Below are positions 32,185 to 39,620 of a stretch of DNA of 39,620 nt, piece by piece (position 1 is the first letter of the stretch; every line of letters begins with the position of its first letter). The notes beneath the pieces are model-generated. The model was not told the origin of the DNA. It did not search any database and worked only from the letters and a program-made list of their open reading frames with translations. A program made the position numbers and the translations under genes. The stretch comes from Verrucomicrobiaceae bacterium (GTDB lineage Bacteria > Verrucomicrobiota > Verrucomicrobiia > Verrucomicrobiales > Verrucomicrobiaceae): contig CANETF010000017.1 in NCBI GenBank assembly GCA_947440575.1, positions 1 to 39,620 of the forward strand, in the 5' to 3' direction.

Positions 32185-34644
32185 ATGAACAAAAATCTTT
32201 CGCATTCTACTGTCCGCCGCCTTGGTGGAGTGGCGACCTTGCTGGCATTAACCGTTTTGGAGTATTCTGGATTTGCGGGTTATCCCGTGTTGAGTGCGAC
32301 AGCACCCCGGGGGGCGCAGCGAGGGTCTGAAGTGAAGATCAAGGTCACGGGTGACAAGTTGGCGGATTTTCAGACGCTGATGTTTTTGTCACCAGGATTC
32401 ACGGTGAAGAGCGTGGACAAGGTGGAGGAGAAGGCGGTGGAGTGTACTGTGGTGGTGGCTCCGGAGACGCGCACAGGGAACCACTTGGTGCGAGTGGTGA
32501 CCAAGAGTGGCATTTCTCATGGGCGTCAGTTCTTTGTGGGGAATTACCCCAATCGGGATGAGGTGGAACCCAACAACGACCTGTCTCTTGCGCAGCCGAT
32601 TACCATCAATCAGACGCTTGAGGGAGTGATTCAAAGCGAGGATGTCGATTACTTCAAGGTGACCGCCAAAAAGGGGCAGCGGTTGACGCTTGAGGCTGAG
32701 GGACTACGGTTGGGGTATGGGACGTTTGATCCCTACATTGCCATTTTGGACAAAGATCGGTTTGAGAAGGTTTCTTCAGACGACACGATTCTGCATCGGC
32801 AAGACGGCTACTGTTCGTGGACGGTGGATGAGGATGGGGAGTATTTTGTCATGATGAGGGATTCCTCGTATCGTGGCAGTGGGACAGCCTTTTATCGGCT
32901 GCATGTGGGGGGGTATCGCCGCCCAGAGGTGGTCTATCCTGCAGGGGGGCGGCCAGGCCAGAAAACCAAGGTGAGGTTCATTGAGAAAGATGGATCGTCA
33001 TTTGAGGAGGAATCGGTGATTCCGGCGGATGCGCCAGAGTTTCACATGTTGTTTGCCACCAGCCAGGAGGCGGCAGTGTCAGGCAATCTCTTCCGGGTGG
33101 TGGATGTTGAGAATGCTTTGGAGACCGAACCTAACGAGGCCTTGGCGCAAGCGAGTGCGGTGAGCCCGGGTGACAGGGCTGCTCTGAATGGGATCATTGA
33201 AAAAGCAGGGGATGTGGACTTCTTTAAGCTGACGCTCAAGAAGGGGCAGAAATTGCTGGTGCAGGGCTTTGGCCAGGCGCTTGGGTCACCTCTGGATATG
33301 GTGGTGAATGTGCAGAACGCGAAGGGGGGCAACATCACGGGGAATGATGATGGAGGCGGAAATAGGAGGCTAGATAGTCGGTTCAGTGTCGATATCCCGG
33401 CGGATGGGGAATACTACGTGAGGGTTGCTGACCACTTGGAGCGGGGCGGGGCCAATTTTGTCTATCGAGTGGAATTGGGAACGGCTCCGAAAGAGCTTTA
33501 TGTCTCGTCACCTCAATTCACGATCAACGACACGCATTATCGCCAGTTTATCGCCGTGCCGAAGGGTGGGAGATTCGCCACGCTTGTGAATGTGACGCGT
33601 GCCGGGGTTTCGGGGGATTTTACGTTTGAAGCGCCCGGGCTTCCAGCGGGAATGAAGCTGCTCACGAACAAGCTGCCAAAAGATTACAGCAGCATTCCGC
33701 TGTTGTTTGAATGCACCGGAGAAGCGGCTTTAGGCAGTGCGACGGTGCCGTTGACTTTGAAGTCGATGGATGCTGCCCAAGACGTGGTGGGGAAACTGAG
33801 GCAGCCGTTTGACGTGGTCAGGGAAGGCAACGTGATCTTTTTGACCGAGACACACGACAAACTGCCGGTGGCGGTGGTGGAGGAAGTGCCGTTTTCTTTG
33901 GAACTCCAGACGCCGCCGGTGCCGCTTGTTGCAGGCGGGGTGATGAATTTGAAGGTGGTGGCCAAGCGGAAGGAGGGATTTACCGCAGCCATTCGGTTGT
34001 TTATGATCTGGAAACCGAGTGGTGTCAGTTCACTGGGAGAGGTGACTATTCCCGCAGACGCTAGTGAAGCGGTCTTTGTGTTGGATGCGAAAAAAGATGT
34101 GCCAGCAGGCAAGTGGAACTTTACGGTAATGGGCGAGGCTGATACGGGAAAAGGCAGGGTGTACAACGCATCGCCATTCCATGAGATTGAGACCACCCCG
34201 GCCTACGTGACGGCGCCGGCCATGTCGCTAACGGTGGTGGAGCAAGGCAAGGAGACGACGATGGTGGCAAAACTGGAAACACTGAAACCCTTCGAAGGTG
34301 AAGCGGTGGCCCAAGTGGTGGGGGTTCCTGACACGATCGTCATTGAGCCGAACAAGATCACCAAGGACAGCAAAGAGGTGACCTTCCAAGTGAAAACGAC
34401 GGCTAAGTCCCCCGTGGGCAAGCAGGCTAACCTTTTTGTCAGCGTCGAAATTCCGGTGAATGGTACGACGACGACGCATCGGATTGCGGTGGGATCGACA
34501 TTGCGAATCGACGCGGCGAGAAAAGCGGCACCAGCCGCTCCAGAAAAGATAGCGGCCGCGAAACCGAAGGAGGCTGCGCCAGCTGCTCCCAAGGTGTTGT
34601 CACGTCTTGAGCAGCTTCGTCAGGAAGCGGCGGCGGCAAAATGA
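32185..34644 (+). CDS. Exported PPC-domain protein (planctomycete type)
   Basis: 819 residues from the ATG at 32185. The TTG at 32170 would add five residues. A signal peptide is likely (VATLLALTVLEYSGFAGYPV). An IPT/TIG-like domain follows (ATAPRGAQRGSEVKIKVTGD; MFLSPGFTVKSVDKVE), then two bacterial pre-peptidase C-terminal (PPC) domains, each starting with the E-x-E-PN/EPN signature (DEVEPNNDLSLAQPI near 105; ETEPNEALAQASAV near 315) and containing VDYFKVTAKKGQRLTLEAEG or VDFFKLTLKKGQKLLVQGFG, and a DGEYYVRVAD strand. Later residues form Ig-like segments, and the C-terminus is an Ala/Lys/Pro tail (KAAPAAPEKIAAAKPKE). No catalytic peptidase domain is seen. It is followed after 59 bp by the cytochrome c/DUF1549 gene, a pairing common in Planctomycetes and Verrucomicrobia. 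Function unknown. Confidence 0.85.
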   Translation: MNKNLSHSTVRRLGGVATLLALTVLEYSGFAGYPVLSATAPRGAQRGSEVKIKVTGDKLADFQTLMFLSPGFTVKSVDKVEEKAVECTVVVAPETRTGNHLVRVVTKSGISHGRQFFVGNYPNRDEVEPNNDLSLAQPITINQTLEGVIQSEDVDYFKVTAKKGQRLTLEAEGLRLGYGTFDPYIAILDKDRFEKVSSDDTILHRQDGYCSWTVDEDGEYFVMMRDSSYRGSGTAFYRLHVGGYRRPEVVYPAGGRPGQKTKVRFIEKDGSSFEEESVIPADAPEFHMLFATSQEAAVSGNLFRVVDVENALETEPNEALAQASAVSPGDRAALNGIIEKAGDVDFFKLTLKKGQKLLVQGFGQALGSPLDMVVNVQNAKGGNITGNDDGGGNRRLDSRFSVDIPADGEYYVRVADHLERGGANFVYRVELGTAPKELYVSSPQFTINDTHYRQFIAVPKGGRFATLVNVTRAGVSGDFTFEAPGLPAGMKLLTNKLPKDYSSIPLLFECTGEAALGSATVPLTLKSMDAAQDVVGKLRQPFDVVREGNVIFLTETHDKLPVAVVEEVPFSLELQTPPVPLVAGGVMNLKVVAKRKEGFTAAIRLFMIWKPSGVSSLGEVTIPADASEAVFVLDAKKDVPAGKWNFTVMGEADTGKGRVYNASPFHEIETTPAYVTAPAMSLTVVEQGKETTMVAKLETLKPFEGEAVAQVVGVPDTIVIEPNKITKDSKEVTFQVKTTAKSPVGKQANLFVSVEIPVNGTTTTHRIAVGSTLRIDAARKAAPAAPEKIAAAKPKEAAPAAPKVLSRLEQLRQEAAAAK

Positions 34645-34703
34645 GCAAGTTGTTACAGAACTGAAAAATCTCGGTCTGACAGGCGTAGGTCTCTTACCCC
34701 TCT

Positions 34704-37583
34704 ATGTTTCGTATGAGTTTACGTCTTTTGTTTGTGTCTGCCCTGAGCGGAATTGGTTTCGCGTGCTTCGCCGTTGAAGGTGAAGCCGTGACATCTGCGC
34801 CAACTGCGGCTCCCGTTTCAGCCGGGAAGGCGGCAATCAACTTTGAGCGCGATATCCAGCCCTTGTTGGAGTCCAAGTGCCTGGAGTGCCACAACCCGGA
34901 CAAGGTCAAAGGGGAGTTGCTGATGCATACGGCGGAATCCCTGCTGAAAGGTGGCGATAGTGGTGCCGGTATTGTGGTGGGGCAAGCCGATGCCAGTGAG
35001 ATTGTGAAGCGCGTGGTCTTGCCGGCTGATCATGATGATGTCATGCCGCCGAAGAAGAGCGGTGCCCCCTTAACGGCGGATCAGATTACCGTCCTGAAAC
35101 AGTGGGTTCAAGAAGGTGCGAAATGGCCTGCGGGACTCACCTTACGGCATCGTTCTCCAGAGGAATTGAAGGCTTACGCTGCTCTTGAGCGGAAGATGTC
35201 GCAGTTGGAGAGGGTTGAGATCCTGCCCGCCCGTTATCGGCTGGAAACCAAGCGTGATCATCATCAGGTGGTTGTGATGGCCACCTTCAAAGATGCGACG
35301 ACACAGGATGTGACGGCCTTTAGCAATCTGAAGCTTGCTGATCCGAAATTGGTGTCACTTGAGCGGGGTGTGATCAAGCCTAATGCGGATGCGGGGCAGA
35401 CGGAATTGATCGCAACGCTGGGAGGTCAGACGGTGAAGGCGGTGGTGGAAGTGGTTCAGGGACATCAGGATCGGGAGATTTCGTGGCGGCTGGATGTGAT
35501 GCCGGTGTTCATGCGTGGAACGTGCAACTCGGGTGGTTGCCATGGCGCAGCAAGGGGTAAGGATGGTTTCAGGCTTTCGTTGTTCGGCATGGATCCGGCG
35601 GGTGATTTCGAACGGGTGACACGAGAGATGCCGGGGCGACGGATCAATCTAGCGATACCAGAAGAGAGCACGATTATTGAGAAGGCCATTGGAGCCGTTC
35701 CACATTCGGGGAACCAGTGTTTTGACGATAAGAGCGAGTATTACCGGACGCTTTTGGAGTGGATCAACAAAGGAGCGCCAAACGACAAGCCTGAAGTGGC
35801 GAAGGTGACTGGGATTGAGGTCTTTCCGAAGCAGATGGTGCTAGAAGGCGCTGGCAGCAGGCAGCAGATGACGGTGCGGGCTTCCTATTCGGATGGGACT
35901 GATCGTGATGTGACTTCGCTCGCCCTATACATGTCGAACAATGATCCGGTGGCATCGATCGACAAGAGTGGTTTGATTCAGTCGGGTGACCGGGGGGCGG
36001 CTTTCGCGTTGGCCCGGTTTGATGTTTATAGCACGACGGCGCAGGTAATTGTCATTCCTGACAAGATTCAGTATGACCGGCCGAAGCTGGCGGAAGCGAA
36101 TTACATTGATACGCTGGTAAACGAGAATCTTCACAAGCTGCGCATTGTGCCGAGCGGGGTCTGCTCTGATGAAGTGTATGTCCGGCGTGCGTTCATTGAT
36201 GTCGCGGGGGTGTACCCTAAACCCGAGGATGTGCGCAAGTTTTTGGCGGATCCCAATCCGAAGAAGAGAGAGGTTTTGATTGATGAACTGACTCATCGGA
36301 AAGAGTTTACTGAAGTGTGGGTGATGAAGTGGGCTGAGCTGTTGCAGATTCGTTCGGGGATCGCTGGCAACAACAATCAGCCGCCGTTTTATAAGAATGC
36401 TCTGCTCTATTACAATTGGTTGTCGGAACGCATCGCGAAGAACATCCCGTTGAACGAGATTGTGATCGAGTTGCTGTCAGCTTCGGGTGGCACGGTATCG
36501 AGTCCTGCGGTGAACTTTTACCAGACGGAGTTGGATCAGCTGAAGTTGACTGAGAACGTGGCGCAGGTTTTCATGGGCATGAGGATTCAATGCGCGCAGT
36601 GCCACAACCATCCATTCGATCGGTGGACGATGGATGACTACTATGGGTTCAAGGCGTTCTTCTCTCAAGTCGGCCGCAAGAACACTGATGATCCGCAAGA
36701 GGTGATCATTTATAACAACAAGAGTGGCGAGTCGAAGCACTTCCTGACGCAGGCGGTGATGAAGCCGAAGTTCCTGGGTGGGTCGACGCCTGAGCTCAAG
36801 CCCGGTGAAGACAGGCGAAAGGTTCTGGCGCATTGGATCGCGTCGCCGGAGAATCCTTACTTTGCGCGTAACATTGCAAACATCATGTGGGCGCATTTCT
36901 TTGGCGCGGGGATTGTTGAGCCGGTCGATGACGTGAGAGTATCGAATCCGCCATCGAATCCGGAATTGCTATCGGCCCTGGCGAAGAGCCTTACGGACTA
37001 CAAGTTCGACATGCGTCGCATGGTGAAAGACATCTGTGGGTCGATGACCTATCAGCGGAGTTCCCAGGTGAACGAGACGAATGCGCTGGATAAGCGCAAT
37101 TTTTCCCGTGCGCAGGTGCGGAGGGTTCGGTCGGAGGTGCTGTTGGATGGCATCTCACAAATCACTGAGACGCCGAACAAGTTTCAGGGTTTGCCACTGG
37201 GTGCGCGGGCGGTTCAGATCGCGGATGGAGCGGTTTCGACGTATTTCCTGACGACGTTTGGACGGGCGAAGCGGGAATCGGTTTGTTCTTGTGAAGTGAA
37301 GATGGAGCCGACGTTGTCCCAGGCCCTGCACTTGATGAATGGTGACGCGGTGCATGACCGAATCAAGAGCGGGAAAATCGTGGCGCGAATGGTGTCTGAG
37401 AAGAAGACGGATCGCGAGATCGCGGATGACTTGTTCGTGAGAGTGTTTGGGCGACCGCCCATTGAGAAAGAGTGGGCGGCCATTCAACAGGCGGTGGCGG
37501 ACGCGCCAGAGAGTCGGCAGGCAGTGCTTGAAGATCTTTTCTGGGCGTTGCTGAACTCGAAGGAATTTTACTTCACCCACTAA
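34704..37583 (+). CDS. Planctomycete-type cytochrome c / DUF1549 / DUF1553 protein
   Basis: 959 residues, exported (signal peptide near 4-22). Order: a planctomycete cytochrome c domain (about 45-145) with heme motif CLECH (C59, C62, H63) and distal MPPKKSGAPL; an Ig-like segment (160-255, VTAFSNLKLADPKLVSLERG); a second cytochrome-like domain with CNSGGCH (C274, C279, H280; four residues between cysteines, so CX4CH rather than CX2CH) and SGNQCF; a BIG2-like segment (about 368-452, IEVFPKQMVLEGAGSRQQM); DUF1549 (about 465-670, VRRAFIDVAGVYPKPEDVRK), which contains a third heme motif CAQCH (C630, C633, H634, in CAQCHNHPFDRW); and DUF1553 (about 698-955, HWIASPENPYFARNIANIMW). The role of these proteins is not established; a surface or periplasmic redox or polymer-degrading role has been proposed for such clusters. 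Confidence 0.9.
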   Translation: MFRMSLRLLFVSALSGIGFACFAVEGEAVTSAPTAAPVSAGKAAINFERDIQPLLESKCLECHNPDKVKGELLMHTAESLLKGGDSGAGIVVGQADASEIVKRVVLPADHDDVMPPKKSGAPLTADQITVLKQWVQEGAKWPAGLTLRHRSPEELKAYAALERKMSQLERVEILPARYRLETKRDHHQVVVMATFKDATTQDVTAFSNLKLADPKLVSLERGVIKPNADAGQTELIATLGGQTVKAVVEVVQGHQDREISWRLDVMPVFMRGTCNSGGCHGAARGKDGFRLSLFGMDPAGDFERVTREMPGRRINLAIPEESTIIEKAIGAVPHSGNQCFDDKSEYYRTLLEWINKGAPNDKPEVAKVTGIEVFPKQMVLEGAGSRQQMTVRASYSDGTDRDVTSLALYMSNNDPVASIDKSGLIQSGDRGAAFALARFDVYSTTAQVIVIPDKIQYDRPKLAEANYIDTLVNENLHKLRIVPSGVCSDEVYVRRAFIDVAGVYPKPEDVRKFLADPNPKKREVLIDELTHRKEFTEVWVMKWAELLQIRSGIAGNNNQPPFYKNALLYYNWLSERIAKNIPLNEIVIELLSASGGTVSSPAVNFYQTELDQLKLTENVAQVFMGMRIQCAQCHNHPFDRWTMDDYYGFKAFFSQVGRKNTDDPQEVIIYNNKSGESKHFLTQAVMKPKFLGGSTPELKPGEDRRKVLAHWIASPENPYFARNIANIMWAHFFGAGIVEPVDDVRVSNPPSNPELLSALAKSLTDYKFDMRRMVKDICGSMTYQRSSQVNETNALDKRNFSRAQVRRVRSEVLLDGISQITETPNKFQGLPLGARAVQIADGAVSTYFLTTFGRAKRESVCSCEVKMEPTLSQALHLMNGDAVHDRIKSGKIVARMVSEKKTDREIADDLFVRVFGRPPIEKEWAAIQQAVADAPESRQAVLEDLFWALLNSKEFYFTH

Positions 37584-37671
37584 GCTGAGACTGCCTGCGG
37601 ACTATCGCTTTAGGAAAAACGGGTGTGCTGGGCCTCGATAGCCAGCGTGAGCTTTATCTTTCCATTCATTT

Positions 37672-39620
37672 ATGAAAATTCGGATTTTAGTTGGACTGAC
37701 TTTTTCAGGATCATTTGGCCTCGTCCATGGAGCGGACGAGAAGGTGACGTATGAGGATCATGTGAGACCCATGCTGGAGAACAAGTGTTTCTCCTGCCAC
37801 AATCCGGACAAGAAGAAGGGTGATTTGGATCTGACGACTTTTGCAGGGACGATGACGGGTGGGGCTGGGGGGATCGTGGCGGATTCGGGAAATCCGGATG
37901 GGAGTCGGCTGTGGACGACGACGACGAAAAAGGAGGAGCCCTTCATGCCGCCTGAAGGCTCGCCTCTGAGTGCAGCGGACATCGAGGTGATGGTGAAGTG
38001 GATCAACGGAGGGTTGCTTGAGACGAAGTCCAGTTTGGCGCGGAAGTCAGACAAGCCGAAGGTGGATTTGACGGTTGCGGTGTCGAGTGGGAAGCCGGAA
38101 GGGCCGGTGGCGATGCCGGAGCACGTGTTGCTTGAGCCGGTTCGGGTGACGGCGCGGACGACAGCGGTGACGGCCATGGCGGCGAGTCCTTGGGGGCCTT
38201 TGTTAGCGATCGCAGGGCAGAAACAGATATTGCTTTATGACACGGACAAGCAAGTGCTGGCGGGAGTGCTGCCTTATGAGGAGGGCTATGCGCAGTCCTT
38301 GCGGTTCAGTCGCAATGGATCGTTATTGATTTTGGGTGGCGGGCGTGGAGGGAAATTTGGGCATGCGGTGGTTTGGGATGTGAAGTCGGGACGGCGCGTG
38401 ACGGAGGTGGGCAAGGAGTTCGACGCGGTGATGTCAGCCGACATTAGCGCGGACCAGAAGATGATCGTGATCGGCAGTCCGTCGAAGAAGGTGAAGTGCT
38501 ATGACACGGCGACAGGTGAGGAGCTCTACTTGATCGGCAAGCACACCGAGTGGGTTTTGAGCACGGTGTTTAGCCCGGATGGGATTCTTTTAGCGACTGC
38601 GGATCGGAACGGTAATGTGATGGTTTGGGAGGCGTCGAACGGTGGAGAGTTCTTCCAACTAGGTCAGCATAAGGCCGCCTGTGTGGACATGGCTTGGCGG
38701 GCGGATTCGAATGTGTTGGCATCGTGCTCGCTGGATGGGAGCATTTCGATTTGGGAGATGACGGAGGGCAAGCAGCTCAAGACTTGGGCAGCGCACGGAG
38801 GGGGCGTGTTGTCGGTTTCGTTCACGCCGGATGGGAGGTTGGCTTCATCGGGTAAAGATGGATTGGTGCGTTTGTGGGACATCAATGGGAACAAGCTGGG
38901 CGAGGGCAAAAGTCAGGGGGATCTTGTTACGAAGGTGGTCGCCTTGCATGACAGCAAGGCGGTGGTTTCAGGCAATTGGCGCGGGGAGGTTTTGGGGTGG
39001 AACGTTCCTGATTTTTCGGCCAAGGGGAGCTATACGGCGAACCCGCCGTTGATTGCCCAGAGGATCGTTGAAGCGGAGAAGACAGCGGCAGATTTGGTGG
39101 TGGCGCTTCCAGCTTTGGAACAGAAGGTGGCGAAGGCAGGCGAGGCGGTGAAAGCGGCTGAGGCAGCTGCTGCCGGAGCCAGGAAGCAGGGGGCGGATTG
39201 GGCGGCGAGAAAGGGGCAGGTTGAGGTGGAGTTGAAGGAACTGCCGGGCAAACTGGCTGCGTTTGAAAAGGCGATTCAGGATGCGCAGGCGAAGCGCGCG
39301 GCTCAGGTTGATTTGATCAAGAAGCATGGTGAGGCGGTGACTCAACTGAAGGCTGCTGAAGTGGCTTTGGGTGAAACCAGAAAGGGGCGTGAGGCGCTGA
39401 AGACTCCAGAGCAGCAGGCTCAGGCGGCAGAGCTGGACAAAAAGATCGCCGAGCAACAGGGGCGGGTGGAGGCGTTGAAGAAGAGTGTGGCGACAGCACC
39501 GGGGGATTTGGCGGGATTTGATGCGGAGGTCAAAAAGGCGCAGGAGACGTTGGCGGCGGGTCAAGGAGTGAAGCCGGCCAGGGAGAAGGAATTGGGAGAT
39601 TTGACCAAGGCCTTGGCAGA
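37672..39620 (+). CDS. Cytochrome c / WD40 / coiled-coil protein (cut by window edge)
   Basis: 649 complete codons with no stop before the right edge. Begins MKIRILVGLTFSGSFGLVHG, a signal peptide. A planctomycete-type cytochrome c domain follows (about 25-115) with heme motif CFSCH (C39, C42, H43) and FMPPEGSPLSAADIEVM as the distal methionine region. WD40-type blades run from about 150 to 445, with repeated units such as FSPDGILLATADRNGNVMVW and FTPDGRLASSGKDGLVRLWD. From about 455 to the edge the chain is Ala/Glu/Lys/Gln-rich and heptad-like, predicting a long coiled coil. The complete gene is not seen, so other domains may follow. It starts 88 bp after the DUF1549/DUF1553 gene. A periplasmic scaffold carrying one heme is the best description. 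Confidence 0.85.
   Translation, partial: MKIRILVGLTFSGSFGLVHGADEKVTYEDHVRPMLENKCFSCHNPDKKKGDLDLTTFAGTMTGGAGGIVADSGNPDGSRLWTTTTKKEEPFMPPEGSPLSAADIEVMVKWINGGLLETKSSLARKSDKPKVDLTVAVSSGKPEGPVAMPEHVLLEPVRVTARTTAVTAMAASPWGPLLAIAGQKQILLYDTDKQVLAGVLPYEEGYAQSLRFSRNGSLLILGGGRGGKFGHAVVWDVKSGRRVTEVGKEFDAVMSADISADQKMIVIGSPSKKVKCYDTATGEELYLIGKHTEWVLSTVFSPDGILLATADRNGNVMVWEASNGGEFFQLGQHKAACVDMAWRADSNVLASCSLDGSISIWEMTEGKQLKTWAAHGGGVLSVSFTPDGRLASSGKDGLVRLWDINGNKLGEGKSQGDLVTKVVALHDSKAVVSGNWRGEVLGWNVPDFSAKGSYTANPPLIAQRIVEAEKTAADLVVALPALEQKVAKAGEAVKAAEAAAAGARKQGADWAARKGQVEVELKELPGKLAAFEKAIQDAQAKRAAQVDLIKKHGEAVTQLKAAEVALGETRKGREALKTPEQQAQAAELDKKIAEQQGRVEALKKSVATAPGDLAGFDAEVKKAQETLAAGQGVKPAREKELGDLTKALA

Noticed and set aside
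1-39620. tRNA, rRNA, CRISPR arrays, insertion sequences, integrases or phage genes
   Set aside because: I found no convincing tRNA arm pattern, regularly spaced repeats, transposase motifs or attachment-like repeats by eye. Absence is not proof; tRNAscan and CRISPR tools would settle it.

Overview
The window looks like chromosome of a PVC-group bacterium, most likely Verrucomicrobiota. The clues are a pair of planctomycete-type cytochrome c genes (one with DUF1549/DUF1553, one with WD40 repeats) next to a PPC-repeat protein, a spc ribosomal cluster without rpsN and rpmD, mostly Shine-Dalgarno-poor starts, and a eukaryotic-type (HIS6-like) HisA. This is inferred from family knowledge; no database search was possible. 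Almost everything is on the + strand; only holB-tmk at the left edge is on the - strand.

Layout. (1) 1-834: holB (5' part only) and tmk, overlapping, on the - strand, divergent from hisI (916-1344). (2) 1473-9187: nuoH-I-J-K-L-M-N, the membrane arm of respiratory complex I plus NuoI, without nuoA-G. A perfect CRP/FNR-type palindrome (TGTGA-N6-TCACA) lies just upstream. (3) 9188-10414: the only long gene-poor gap. It holds several inverted repeats and, at its 3' end, a structured leader with a possible 32-codon uORF before rpsL. (4) 10415-26891: one fused str-S10-spc cluster: rpsL, rpsG, fusA, rpsJ, rplC, rplD, rplW, rplB, rpsS, a secreted protein of unknown function, rplV, rpsC, rplP, rpmC, rpsQ, rplN, rplX, rplE, rpsH, rplF, rplR, rpsE, rplO, secY, map, hisA. 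tuf, rpsN, rpmD, adk and the alpha operon are not at their usual places. (5) 27008-32070: an exopolysaccharide export set: outer-membrane beta-barrel, Wza-type export protein and Wzc-type tyrosine autokinase. (6) 32185-39620: PPC-domain protein, a 959-residue multi-motif cytochrome c/DUF1549/DUF1553 protein, and a cytochrome c/WD40/coiled-coil protein cut by the window end.

How the genes fit together: the nuo genes form the proton-pumping part of complex I; the ribosomal block makes ribosomal proteins, EF-G, the Sec channel and the N-terminal methionine-removing enzyme; the export set would polymerise and move a polysaccharide across the envelope, although no glycosyltransferase lies in the window; the last three genes encode predicted exported proteins, two with heme c motifs, of unknown combined role.

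Most worth a second look: the secreted coiled-coil protein gene embedded between rpsS and rplV; the palindrome before nuoH; the long hairpin between rplO and secY; the uORF/hairpin leader before rpsL; the HIS6-type HisA translationally coupled to map; and the CX4CH motif in the large cytochrome-like protein.
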